A stretch of DNA of 61,947 nucleotides from an uncultured Fidelibacterota bacterium (GTDB taxonomy: Bacteria; Fidelibacterota; Marinisomatia; Marinisomatales; UBA1611). Below are positions 42,811-51,771 of this stretch, in pieces. Positions within the stretch are counted from its first letter, which is position 1. Each line of letters begins with the position of its first letter. The notes below the pieces were generated by a model. It was not told the DNA's origin. It did no database searches and was given only the letters and a program-made list of their open reading frames with translations. Where the stretch lies: contig CACKSF010000003.1 of the NCBI GenBank assembly GCA_902602795.1, positions 1 to 61,947 on the forward strand, given 5' to 3'. The translations under genes and the position numbers were made by a program.

Positions 42811-44424
42811 TTGGTTAAACACTTTTTAACTATTTTGGTTTTAGTTCTTGTTTTAGGATGTATTAGAGAAAATAAAGATACTCAACCTAGACCAAATATT
42901 TTATTTATTATGTCCGACGATCATGCATATCAAGCAATCAGCGCCTACGATCAAAAATTAATTAACACACCGAATATTGATAAAATAGCAGAGGGTGGTG
43001 CTATTTTTGATAATGCATGTGTTACCAATTCTATATGTGCTCCCTCAAGGGCTACAATCCTTACAGGTAAGCATAGCCATATTAATGGCAAGATTGATAA
43101 TAGTTCTCCATTTGATACCGCTCAGATTACATTTCCTCAGCTTTTTAAAAAAGCTGGGTATCAAACTGCGATGTACGGGAAGTTACACTTTGGTAATAAT
43201 CCTAAAGGTGTAGATGATTTTATGATATTACCTGGACAAGGTCATTATGTTAATCCTGATTTTATAACTCCCAGAGGTGATACTACGATAACGGGATATG
43301 TTACAGATATCATTACAGATCTAACACTTGAATGGTTGAAAAAGAAAAGAGATAAAGAGAAACCATTTTTGATGATGTATCTTCATAAAGCTCCCCATAG
43401 GCCATGGTGGCCAAGTCCTGAAAAGTTTCGTGAATTTTCAAAAAAAAAATTTCCTTTACCCGAAACCCTATTTGATGATTACAAAGATAGAGGCTTAGCG
43501 GCTAAATCGGCTGAAATGAATTTATTACTTGATTTAAGATATGGTCATGATTCAAAAATAAGGCCGGAAATATTGGAATCGATGATTCCTATCGATCCAT
43601 ACGTTGAGCCTTATAATTGGGGCGGTAGTGATGGGTTTTCTACTTCTTATGTAAGGTTTAATAAAGAACAAAAGGCCCTTTATGACCCTGTAATAGATTC
43701 AATTAATGTATGGTTTAAGGACAACTGGTCTTCTTTATCAATGCAAGAGAAAATGGAATGGAAATACCAGCGTTATATGCAAGATTATTTAGGTACTATC
43801 TCATCAGTAGATGATAATCTGGGGAGGGTATTAGATTATCTTGAAAAATCAGGCTTAGATAAAAACACAATAGTCGTATATACCTCAGATCAAGGGTTTT
43901 TTTTGGGAGAACATGGGTGGTTTGATAAAAGATTCATTTATGATGAGTCTTTTAAAACACCTTTGCTTGTAAAATGGCCGGAAAAAATAGCCCCAGGTAT
44001 AAGGATATCCAAAATGGTTCAAAATCTTGATTTTGCCCAAACTTTTCTAGATGCAGCAGATATAAATCAGCCTGCTGATATGCAAGGAAAAAGTTTAATG
44101 CCATTGCTCCTTGGACAAGGAAAAAATTGGAATAGAGAAGCGGTATATTATCATTATTATGAATATCCATCGGTGCATATGGTGAAACGTCATTATGGTA
44201 TTGTAACTGAAGATTACAAGCTTGCTCACTTCTACTATGATATCGATGAATGGGAATTGTTTGATCGTCTGGCTGATCCAATGGAAATGAAAAATGTATA
44301 TTACGATTCATCCTATAACGAAATTGTAATAAAACTTAAGACTCAACTCGGAGAACTTAGAGAAATGTATAAAGACTCAAGAGAATTGGATTTATATTAT
44401 ATAAATAAGAATTTAAATAATTAA
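42811..44424 (+). CDS. secreted lipoprotein sulfatase (type I, formylglycine)
   Basis: About 537 residues. Start TTG 42811, 7 nt after GAAAGG; TTG 42805 also possible. The signal ends LVLVLGC (lipoprotein Cys17). The catalytic motif NSICAPSRATILTG has the CxPSR cysteine that is converted to formylglycine, and the N-terminal PNILFIMSDDH contains the metal-binding Asp pair. KAPHRPWWP, TIVVYTSDQGFFLGEHGWFDKR and KTPLLVKWPEK are typical of the arylsulfatase/choline-sulfatase-like class. It would release sulfate from polysaccharides or other sulfate esters outside the inner membrane. No formylglycine-generating enzyme is in the window. No SusCD pair is adjacent. Confidence 0.88.
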   Translation: MVKHFLTILVLVLVLGCIRENKDTQPRPNILFIMSDDHAYQAISAYDQKLINTPNIDKIAEGGAIFDNACVTNSICAPSRATILTGKHSHINGKIDNSSPFDTAQITFPQLFKKAGYQTAMYGKLHFGNNPKGVDDFMILPGQGHYVNPDFITPRGDTTITGYVTDIITDLTLEWLKKKRDKEKPFLMMYLHKAPHRPWWPSPEKFREFSKKKFPLPETLFDDYKDRGLAAKSAEMNLLLDLRYGHDSKIRPEILESMIPIDPYVEPYNWGGSDGFSTSYVRFNKEQKALYDPVIDSINVWFKDNWSSLSMQEKMEWKYQRYMQDYLGTISSVDDNLGRVLDYLEKSGLDKNTIVVYTSDQGFFLGEHGWFDKRFIYDESFKTPLLVKWPEKIAPGIRISKMVQNLDFAQTFLDAADINQPADMQGKSLMPLLLGQGKNWNREAVYYHYYEYPSVHMVKRHYGIVTEDYKLAHFYYDIDEWELFDRLADPMEMKNVYYDSSYNEIVIKLKTQLGELREMYKDSRELDLYYINKNLNN

Positions 44425-44522
44425 TTTGCCAATTGGAAAAGGTTGAAAACGCTCATTAAAAGTATTTTGATTTAAGTACAATATTTTTCTCAAATTACAC
44501 CTATGCAGATTAGCTATGTCTT

Positions 44523-45095
44523 TTGAAAAACAATATTTACATATGGCTTTTTTTTATTTTAATCTTGGCCTCCTGCAGTACAGAGGATAAGATTAAAACA
44601 TATCGACTGCCTAAAAAATCGATTGAAACTTCAATCCTGGTTGAAAAGGAAAAAGTACCATCTGAAATTAGCAGTGAGACTAAAAAATTTACTTTACAAT
44701 GGAAAGTACCTAGTAGTTGGGAACAATTTGACGGTCATTCTATGAGGATGGCAAGTTTTTATGTTCCTCACTCAACTGGGAAAGGAGAATTATCTATTAC
44801 TGAATTTTCGGGAATGAGTGGAGGTATTCAAGCTAATATTAACAGATGGAGAGGACAAATATCTCTCCCGCCTGAATCCGAACAGAGTATTTTAACATCC
44901 TCAAATTCATATAATAGTGAATTGGGTAATTTTTTATTTTTTGAACTAGCAAATGAAACATCTAATCAAGGTATATTGGCATCGATTTATGAATTGTCAA
45001 ACAGAACAATATTTGTAAAGTTATCTATTGAACAGTCTGCATTAATCGAGATCAAAAAGGATTTCATAGCTTTTTCTAAATCTATCTCATTATGA
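44523..45095 (+). CDS. conserved lipoprotein of the cytochrome c maturation operon
   Basis: A 190-residue lipoprotein. The signal ends ILASC (Cys18); the start is TTG 44523. After a charged linker, LQWKVPSSWEQFDGHSMRMASFYVP, then GKGELSITEFSGMSGG and IQANINRWRGQISLPP form the conserved core, which I associate with a conserved periplasmic lipoprotein family of Planctomycetota and related phyla. Its stop overlaps the ResB start by 4 bp, so it is cotranscribed with ResB and CcsA. A role in cytochrome handling or in the same envelope process is plausible but unproven. Confidence 0.65.
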   Translation: MKNNIYIWLFFILILASCSTEDKIKTYRLPKKSIETSILVEKEKVPSEISSETKKFTLQWKVPSSWEQFDGHSMRMASFYVPHSTGKGELSITEFSGMSGGIQANINRWRGQISLPPESEQSILTSSNSYNSELGNFLFFELANETSNQGILASIYELSNRTIFVKLSIEQSALIEIKKDFIAFSKSISL

Positions 45096-46219
45096 ACATT
45101 AATTTTTTAGATAAGTTTTTAAAAATTATAATGAGCCCAAAAGTTTTTTCGTATACTTTGATATGGCTTATAGTACTTGTTTTTTTTGGTACAATTGCAC
45201 AAAAAGACATTGGCTTATACGCCTCGCAGATGAAATATTTCTCATCTTTTTATTTCTTATTTCTAGGTTTTATTCCTTTGCCTGGAGGCAGACTAGTTTT
45301 GTTGCTGATGACAATTAATTTATTTTCTAGTATGTTCAAACGGAACTTGTGGCAGCTTAAGAAAATTGGTATCGTAATTGTTCATTTAGGCGGATTGTTA
45401 CTTTTGGTTGGTGGAGGACTTACTGCATATTTTAGTTCTGAGGGTAATATGGTAATAGCTGAAGGTGAAGCTACTAATTATGTAGATGATTATCACAATA
45501 TGGAGTTAGCATTTGTGAATAATTCTCTCAAAGACAGTATAGAGTATACCGTAGTTGATGAATCTCTCCTATATGAGGGCAGTCGTTTTCAAATTTTTGA
45601 TGAAGGACCAGAAATTTATGTTATAAGTAACATTAAAAATGTTCGTATTGAAAATCGCATCTCACCAGCAGATTCAATATACAAGGGTCTTTTAGAAAAA
45701 TTTGTTTTGTTGCCCAAAAGACCCGAAGCAGAGAATACTCAAAACAGACCTGCATTGATATATAAAATTGAAGGAACAAGTAATAGATCTGATGGAATTT
45801 ACGGTCTTTTTCTTGGTCAAGGTTTGAATGATCCATTTAAAATAAAAGATCAAATTTTCCATTCAGAATATCGCAGAGAAAGAACATATGTACCTTTTGA
45901 TATTCAATTAATAGACTTTGAAAAAGTAATGCATCCAGGAACCAATGTTGCCAAAAGTTTCAGTTCGGATGTTAACTTAATTGAAAATGATATTCCTAGG
46001 CGGACATTAATTAAGATGAATGAGCCGCTTCGTCACAAGGGATATACTTTTTTCCAAGCCTCTTTTATTGATGATTCAGAAATAGAGACCACTGTTCTTG
46101 CAACTGTAAAAAATTACGGAAGACTATTTCCTTATATTTCAAGTATTATAATGAGCATTGGTCTTCTTATTCACCTACTTTTGATGATGCCAAAAATGGT
46201 TAAGGGAAAGCCAAAATGA
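45092..46219 (+). CDS. resB: ResB/CcsB-family cytochrome c biogenesis protein
   Basis: A 375-residue protein with three N-terminal membrane helices, a large periplasmic domain (about 115-345) and a final helix. Seen: an early YTLIWLIVLVFFGTIAQKDIGLY, IGIVIVHLGGLLLLVGGGLTAYFSSEGNMVI, and NEPLRHKGYTFFQASFIDD near the end, all typical of ResB. With CcsA it forms the system II heme-to-apocytochrome c ligation complex. CcsA follows with a 4-bp overlap. This couples to the heme island earlier in the window by pathway, not by operon. Confidence 0.88.
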   Translation: MNINFLDKFLKIIMSPKVFSYTLIWLIVLVFFGTIAQKDIGLYASQMKYFSSFYFLFLGFIPLPGGRLVLLLMTINLFSSMFKRNLWQLKKIGIVIVHLGGLLLLVGGGLTAYFSSEGNMVIAEGEATNYVDDYHNMELAFVNNSLKDSIEYTVVDESLLYEGSRFQIFDEGPEIYVISNIKNVRIENRISPADSIYKGLLEKFVLLPKRPEAENTQNRPALIYKIEGTSNRSDGIYGLFLGQGLNDPFKIKDQIFHSEYRRERTYVPFDIQLIDFEKVMHPGTNVAKSFSSDVNLIENDIPRRTLIKMNEPLRHKGYTFFQASFIDDSEIETTVLATVKNYGRLFPYISSIIMSIGLLIHLLLMMPKMVKGKPK

Positions 46220-47862
46220 ACTCTATAAAAATAAACATATCATTTTTTTATTTTTTCTTTTTTCTTGCAAATTTTTTAATTGTTCCATTAAGCGCATTTG
46301 AAGTTCAAAATATACCCGTTCAAAGTGAAGGAAGGATTAAACCTTTAGACACATTCGCAAGAAATATGTTGCTTACGTTTTACGGAAAAAGAGAGATAAA
46401 AGATCAAAATATTAAAGCAACAGATTGGTTACTAGATTTAATTCTAGATCCAGAGAGGGGTCGCGATTTAAAAGTTTTTAATATTAGAAACCCTGAGGTG
46501 GTTTCAAGTCTGTTCCTTGAATGGTCTACCCAACATAAATACAGTTTCAATGAAATAATTAACGGGATTAAAAACCAAGTAGAGTTGATAAAAACCATTG
46601 ATCAGAAAGAAAGTCAAGATAGAACTCCTTTTGAGAAACAATTACTAGAACTTAGTCAAAGTGCTATTATGTTTGAAGAACTATCATACATGAAAAATAT
46701 TAAATTGATACCACCTGCATTATTAGATGAAAATGCGGTATGGCAATCTCCATTTGATTTTATCATAAGTGGTGTAACGCCCGCCTATCATCAAGAAGAA
46801 ATTTTAAATTCCCTTCAAAAATATTTAGCAGCTCGCTTTCAGAAAAATGATCTAGAAATGAACGATGCACTATTTAATTATGAAAAAATAGTTTCTGATT
46901 TATCTTTAAGTCCTGTTGATGTGAAGAAGTTAAAAGGTGAAACTTGGATGAACGATGTTAATCTATTTGTTAAAAGTTTAGCCTTTTACATTTTATCTTT
47001 CTTACTTATTGGAATAAGTTGGATGGCAAAACCAAGTTTTTTTCGTAACATTTCTTTTATGTCTCTAATTATCGGCTTTTTGATACATGGTTATGGAATA
47101 GTCATGCGCATGTACATAATGGGCCGACCACCTGTTTCTACCTTGTATGAATCGGTTATTTTCGTTTCATTTATCCTTTTACTTTTGGCAGTTGCATTAG
47201 AATATTTTCGCAAAGATGGGTTAGGTATTTTTGTAGGATCTATTGGTGGAAGTATTCTGCATTTCATAGGATTTAGTTATGCAGCTGATGGAGATACACT
47301 TGGGATGTTAGTAGCAGTTTTAGATTCTAATTTCTGGCTGGCTACTCATGTAACAACAATAACAATAGGGTACGGAGCTTCTTTAGTTGCAGGCTTTATA
47401 GGTCATCTTTACCTTATCCAAAATATCTTAGATTCATCTAACTCTAAAAAACTAAAAAGTATATTTAATAATTTGTTCGGCATGACATTGTTTGCTTTGT
47501 TTTTTACCTTATTTGGCACTATTCTTGGAGGTATTTGGGCGGATCAATCCTGGGGTAGATTTTGGGGCTGGGATCCAAAAGAAAATGGTGCATTATTAAT
47601 TGTACTATGGCAGCTTCTTATGATTCATTCAAGGCTAGCCGGAATAGCAAAACCCCCTCTATTTGCATTAGGAATGGGTTTGAATAACATAATAGTTGCT
47701 TTAGCTTGGTTCGGAGTGAACTTGCTTCAAGTTGGTTTACATAGCTATGGTTTTGATGATGGAGTTGCAAAGAATTTATACTTATTTATACTGCTAGAAA
47801 TATTGATTTGCTGTGGATTATACTATTATCCAAAATTTAAGTTTAAGTTTCAAAGTGTCTAA
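46216..47862 (+). CDS. ccsA: CcsA/ResC-family cytochrome c synthase component
   Basis: A 548-residue heme-handling membrane protein. An N-terminal signal-like helix and a periplasmic region (to about 255) precede about 8 membrane helices. The tryptophan-rich WWD-type heme site is GGIWADQSWGRFWGWDPKEN, and histidines in TTITIGYG-type and LLQVGLHSYGF helices are heme ligands in the family. It exports and attaches heme to CxxCH motifs of apocytochromes. It overlaps ResB by 4 bp. The long N-terminal extension resembles Bacteroidota CcsBA-type arrangements, but here the two parts are separate genes. Confidence 0.92.
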   Translation: MNSIKINISFFYFFFFLANFLIVPLSAFEVQNIPVQSEGRIKPLDTFARNMLLTFYGKREIKDQNIKATDWLLDLILDPERGRDLKVFNIRNPEVVSSLFLEWSTQHKYSFNEIINGIKNQVELIKTIDQKESQDRTPFEKQLLELSQSAIMFEELSYMKNIKLIPPALLDENAVWQSPFDFIISGVTPAYHQEEILNSLQKYLAARFQKNDLEMNDALFNYEKIVSDLSLSPVDVKKLKGETWMNDVNLFVKSLAFYILSFLLIGISWMAKPSFFRNISFMSLIIGFLIHGYGIVMRMYIMGRPPVSTLYESVIFVSFILLLLAVALEYFRKDGLGIFVGSIGGSILHFIGFSYAADGDTLGMLVAVLDSNFWLATHVTTITIGYGASLVAGFIGHLYLIQNILDSSNSKKLKSIFNNLFGMTLFALFFTLFGTILGGIWADQSWGRFWGWDPKENGALLIVLWQLLMIHSRLAGIAKPPLFALGMGLNNIIVALAWFGVNLLQVGLHSYGFDDGVAKNLYLFILLEILICCGLYYYPKFKFKFQSV

Positions 47863-48005
47863 ATTTTAAAAATAACAAAAACTGTAGATTTCTTGCTTAA
47901 AAAGTAAAAAGAATTATTTTTACCATTTTATTATTTCGAATGTTTTGGTTGATTAGGAAATACTTTGTCTCTTCAATTTTGTTATAAAAATAAATAACCT
48001 ATGGC

Positions 48006-48617
48006 GTGAAAATATCTGTAATTATACTGGCAGCTGGTGGTTCTAAAAGAATGGGTGAATTCAATAAGTTGCTTCTTTTAATTGATGGTAAGCCAATGAT
48101 ACACTTAGTCTGTAAAATGGTGTTAGGTGCAAGAGTTAATCAAATAATTTTAGTCACAGGATATCAGAACAACAAAATTGAAAAATCTATACCCAAGGGA
48201 ATTAATACAATTGTACATAATAGAAAATGGGAAAGCGGTATGATGAGCTCTATCTGTGCTGGAATGTCTAGACTTGATAAGGATGTTGAAGGGAGTATGA
48301 TTGTTCTTGGAGACATGCCCTTAATTAGTACGATAACAATTAATAGGATTATTGAAGAATTTAATAAACATAGTGGGAAGCATATAATATATCCTGAATA
48401 TAATAATAGACAAGCTAACCCTGTCATTTTCCCAAGAAAATATTTTCCAGAAATCATAAAGTCAAAGGGCGATAGTGGGTGCAAAAAAGTATTAAAAAAA
48501 TATCCTGGAGATGCCGTGGGTATTCCTATCAATACCGATGAAGTCATTATTGATTGCGATACTAGAGATGATTATCTTTTGGTAGAAAAGAAATTACTAA
48601 ACAATGTCCAGACATAA
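48006..48617 (+). CDS. mocA: MocA/MobA-like molybdenum cofactor nucleotidyltransferase
   Basis: A 203-residue nucleotidyltransferase starting with GTG. VIILAAGGSKRMGEFNKLLLLIDGKPMIH is the GT-A NTP-binding motif (LAAGxSxRMG...K). GSMIVLGDMPLISTITINRII supplies the metal-binding Asp. The MocA branch makes molybdopterin cytosine dinucleotide for xanthine-dehydrogenase-type enzymes, and the neighbour XdhC supports this. The stop overlaps the XdhC gene. It starts the Moco operon after a 144-bp AT-rich gap. Confidence 0.87.
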   Translation: MKISVIILAAGGSKRMGEFNKLLLLIDGKPMIHLVCKMVLGARVNQIILVTGYQNNKIEKSIPKGINTIVHNRKWESGMMSSICAGMSRLDKDVEGSMIVLGDMPLISTITINRIIEEFNKHSGKHIIYPEYNNRQANPVIFPRKYFPEIIKSKGDSGCKKVLKKYPGDAVGIPINTDEVIIDCDTRDDYLLVEKKLLNNVQT

Positions 48618-49395
48618 AGAGTTGTTTCAAACCATAGCTAGGTTAGAGTCTAAAGAAATTCCTTATGCAATTGCTTCTGTTTTTCAAGTGCATGGTTCTT
48701 CTTCAGGTAAAGTAGGAGACAAAGCAATATTTGATGAAAAGGGTAAAAGAATTATTGGTTATGTTGGAGGTGGTTGCATTGAAAATCGTGTAGGTGCAAC
48801 TGCTAAAGAATCATTGATAGATGGTTTGCCCAAAAAAATTGAAATAGACTTAGATAGTGACGAAATAGAAATGGGTATACCATGTGGAGGATATATGTCA
48901 GTAATTGTTGAACCTCAAATGTTAAACAAAACCTTTTTGATTAGAGGGATGGGTGGACTTTCGGAAATTTTATGTGAAATGGCAAGTCTGTTAAAGTTTA
49001 AAGTTATTGTGCAAACATCAGAAGAAGAGAAAGAAAGATACCCTAGCGCAGCAAAAATAATTACTGATATGCTCGAATTAGAAGACATTGATTTTCATGT
49101 TGATTATTTCATTTTAGCTACTCATCATAGTAATGATGATAGAATTAGCCTTGAAGCTTTAAAGAAAGGCATTCCTTATGTAGGCGTCGTTGCAAGTGCA
49201 AAAAAAACTGGCATAATTTTAGAGTATCTTAAAAAAAATGGAGTAACAGAAAAAGAATTAGAGCACTTTTTTTCTCCTACTGGGTTAGAATTAAATGCCA
49301 AAACTCCTGAACAAATTGCATTAAGTATTCTATCCGAAATGGTCATGCTTGAAAATGGTGGATCCGGAAAACAAAAAAAATCTATTATCAAGTAA
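48604..49395 (+). CDS. xdhC: XdhC/CoxI-family molybdopterin maturation protein
   Basis: A 263-residue protein of the XdhC family. Seen: SVFQVHGSSSGKVGDKAIFDEKGKRIIGYVGGGCIEN (conserved GCxE), FLIRGMGGLSEILCEMASLLKF as the Rossmann-like nucleotide region, and the C-terminal FSPTGLELNAKTPEQIALSILSE. XdhC binds Moco, stabilises its sulfurated form and inserts it into xanthine-dehydrogenase/CO-dehydrogenase-type enzymes. Here it is flanked by MocA and a cysteine desulfurase that can supply the sulfur. The client enzyme is not in the window. It overlaps mocA by 14 bp. Confidence 0.87.
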   Translation: MSRHKELFQTIARLESKEIPYAIASVFQVHGSSSGKVGDKAIFDEKGKRIIGYVGGGCIENRVGATAKESLIDGLPKKIEIDLDSDEIEMGIPCGGYMSVIVEPQMLNKTFLIRGMGGLSEILCEMASLLKFKVIVQTSEEEKERYPSAAKIITDMLELEDIDFHVDYFILATHHSNDDRISLEALKKGIPYVGVVASAKKTGIILEYLKKNGVTEKELEHFFSPTGLELNAKTPEQIALSILSEMVMLENGGSGKQKKSIIK

Positions 49396-49399
49396 TTAG

Positions 49400-50578
49400 A
49401 TGGCTGATCCTATATATTTAGATAATCAGGCTACTACACCATTAGATCCAGAAGTTATGGATGCTATGCTACCTTTTTTTCATGAAAAATTTGGGAATGC
49501 ATCTAGTATTCATCATTATTATGGTTTGGAGTCAAAAAAAGCAGTGGAAAAATCTCGTCAAGTATTATCTAAAAGTATTAAAGCAAATAAAAGAGAAATT
49601 ATTTTTACTAGTGGAGCAACTGAGGCTATCAATCTAGCAATAAAAGGGGTTGCAGGTACTTTTAGTAAGAAACATCATATGATCACTCAAGCTACGGAGC
49701 ATAGTGCTGTTTTAGATACGTTTAAATCAATCGAAAAAAAAGGGTGGGATATTTCTATTCTTCCAGTAAATCAAAATGGGGAGGTTGATCCTCAGGATGT
49801 TGCTGATGCAATTAGGGAGGAGACGGTTTTAGTTGCTATTATGCATGCCAATAATGAGATTGGAACTATTCAACCTATAGAAAAAATTGGAGAAATTTGT
49901 AGAGGAAATAATATTCTATTTTTTGTGGATGCTTGTCAGACATTTGGAAAATTAGAAATAAATGTTAGAGATATGAAAATTGATCTTCTAGCTGCTACTG
50001 CTCATAAACTATATGGCCCAAAAGGTATTGGATTTCTTTATGTTTGCCAGAAAGATCCAAAGGTTGCTTTAGAAATGCAAATGGATGGAGGAGGACATGA
50101 AAGAGGATACAGATCGGGTACTCTTCCCGTGCCACTAATTGTAGGCTTTTCTAGAGCAGCGGAAATCTGTATTCAAAAAAGAGAATATGAGTATCATTCT
50201 TTAGGAAAATTTCGCGATCTTCTATTGAATGGAATTAAAGATAAGCACTCTGAAGTAATATTAAATGGGAATATTGAAAACGGTTTATCTCATAATCTAA
50301 ATCTTTGTTTTCCAAATTTAGAGGCAGAAACCATAATAATGAAAATGAGAGGAATCGCCTGTTCTGCTGGATCTGCATGTACCAGTAATAGTTTAGAGCC
50401 CTCTCATGTTATTAAAGCATTAGGCCGTAATAATGAATTGGCGCATTCTGCTATTAGATTTAGTGTTGGAAGGTTTACTACACAAACAGATATAAAAAAA
50501 GCTATTCTTGAAATAAATAATGTAGTGAGTTTTTTAAAGTCGAAAAGAGAAAAGAGAATAAAAAAAACTTTTCAATAG
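49400..50578 (+). CDS. cysteine desulfurase (NifS/IscS-like)
   Basis: A 392-residue class V PLP enzyme. LDNQATTPLDPEVMDAML at the N-terminus, TQATEHSAVLDTFKSIEKKG, AATAHKLYGPKGIGFLYV with the PLP lysine, and the active-site Cys in RGIACSAGSACTSNSLEPS (the ..SxGSACxS loop). It supplies sulfur, here most likely for Moco sulfuration via XdhC, since no iron-sulfur scaffold genes are nearby. It lies 4 bp after xdhC. Length is as usual. A housekeeping IscS role cannot be excluded. Confidence 0.9.
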   Translation: MADPIYLDNQATTPLDPEVMDAMLPFFHEKFGNASSIHHYYGLESKKAVEKSRQVLSKSIKANKREIIFTSGATEAINLAIKGVAGTFSKKHHMITQATEHSAVLDTFKSIEKKGWDISILPVNQNGEVDPQDVADAIREETVLVAIMHANNEIGTIQPIEKIGEICRGNNILFFVDACQTFGKLEINVRDMKIDLLAATAHKLYGPKGIGFLYVCQKDPKVALEMQMDGGGHERGYRSGTLPVPLIVGFSRAAEICIQKREYEYHSLGKFRDLLLNGIKDKHSEVILNGNIENGLSHNLNLCFPNLEAETIIMKMRGIACSAGSACTSNSLEPSHVIKALGRNNELAHSAIRFSVGRFTTQTDIKKAILEINNVVSFLKSKREKRIKKTFQ

Positions 50579-50746
50579 TTGTATTATGTAATAATCAAAT
50601 ATGGATTTCGTAAAACAATTATCTTTTAACCAAAAAACCTATGTTTAGCTTGTAATATGGTTGATGGCCGGTAGGGTTTTAATGAAGATGTTAAAACTGG
50701 CTCCTGATTTCTGCTCTTTGGTAGAGTGTATTGGAATGAAAATGAA
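50579..50746 (+). promoter_or_regulatory. structured leader upstream of moaA, possible Moco-type RNA element
   Basis: Between nifS and moaA, 168 bp carry two hairpins. GTTTTAA / TTAAAAC (around 50675-50697) is a 7-bp stem with an 8-nt loop, flanked by GGCCGGTAGG on the left and CTGGCTCC on the right. CTCT/AGAG (around 50714-50725) sits close to the moaA start. GGCCG, an AGGG-to-CTCC pair around a stem, and the position before moaA resemble the Moco/Tuco riboswitch layout, but I cannot fold the rest to consensus. Unconfirmed. Confidence 0.3.
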
Positions 50747-51769
50747 ATGAAAACTGATATCATCAATTCGGGTATCCCTAAGGATATATCTATAAAAGAC
50801 CATTTTGGTAGGACATTTAATTACCTAAGGTTTGCAGTAAATGAGGAATGTAATCTTCGTTGTATTTATTGCATGCCGGAAGAGGGAGTCCCATTTCAGG
50901 AAAAAGCTAGACTTTTAGGTAAAAATGAAATTTGCAGAATAATCAAAATAATGTCAGATTTAGGTATCTCAAAGATCCGATTTACCGGAGGGGAGCCCTT
51001 GCTTCGTAAAGATCTTTTAGATTTAATTAAATATACATATCAGAAAACTGATATATCTTCAATCCACTTAACCACAAATGGAGTTTTATTACCTAGGAAT
51101 ATCAATCAATTAGTAGAAGCAGGACTGGATGGAATCAATATTAGTTTAGATACACTTAACAAAGAAAAGTTTAAGAAAATAACTAGGCGAGAAGAACTTG
51201 AAAAAGTTTTAGAAGGGTTAGATTTAGCTTTAAGCTCAGGCATAAAATCCATTAAAGTGAATATTGTTGCGATGAGAGACTTTAATGATGATGAAATTAT
51301 AGATTTCGTTGAGCTAACAAGGGATAATGATATCACGGTAAGGTTTATTGAGCTAATGCCTTTTGACTCTCATCAAATTTGGAAAACAGGAAAGTTTTAT
51401 AAAGCAGATGAAATTGTGAATGATTTAAAATCACATTATAATATACTTAAGCCAGTAAAAGGGTCTAGCACTGAATATTATATATATAAAATAAAAGAAT
51501 ATATTGGAAGAGTAGCTGTGATTCCTTCCTACTCTAGGAACCTTTGCAGTGCTTGTAATCGTATTAGGATCACCGCAGATGGGAATCTTTTAAATTGTTT
51601 GTATAGTCAATCAGAAACAAATATTAGAGATGCTATGCGTACTGGAATGCAAGATAGTGGCATTGAAAAATTAATTATTGGAGCAATGCAAAAAAAATTA
51701 AAAAATGGTTGGATTGCACAAGGTCAAGGCAATGATTTAAGAGAATCTATGACCCAAATAGGAGGGTAA
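50747..51769 (+). CDS. moaA: GTP 3',8-cyclase (molybdenum cofactor biosynthesis protein A)
   Basis: 341 residues from ATG 50747; the frame also opens at GTG 50726, but that lies within the leader hairpin. Radical SAM motif NEECNLRCIYCMPEEG (CxxxCxxC), then KIRFTGGEPLLRKDL and SLDTLNKEKFKKITR. The C-terminal 4Fe-4S cluster cysteines are in YSRNLCSACNRIRITADGNLLNCL. It ends in MTQIGG, with the conserved double glycine tail needed for activity. It converts GTP to the first Moco precursor with MoaC. The moaC-mogA gene follows 2 bp later. Confidence 0.95.
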   Translation: MKTDIINSGIPKDISIKDHFGRTFNYLRFAVNEECNLRCIYCMPEEGVPFQEKARLLGKNEICRIIKIMSDLGISKIRFTGGEPLLRKDLLDLIKYTYQKTDISSIHLTTNGVLLPRNINQLVEAGLDGINISLDTLNKEKFKKITRREELEKVLEGLDLALSSGIKSIKVNIVAMRDFNDDEIIDFVELTRDNDITVRFIELMPFDSHQIWKTGKFYKADEIVNDLKSHYNILKPVKGSSTEYYIYKIKEYIGRVAVIPSYSRNLCSACNRIRITADGNLLNCLYSQSETNIRDAMRTGMQDSGIEKLIIGAMQKKLKNGWIAQGQGNDLRESMTQIGG

Positions 51770-51771
51770 GT

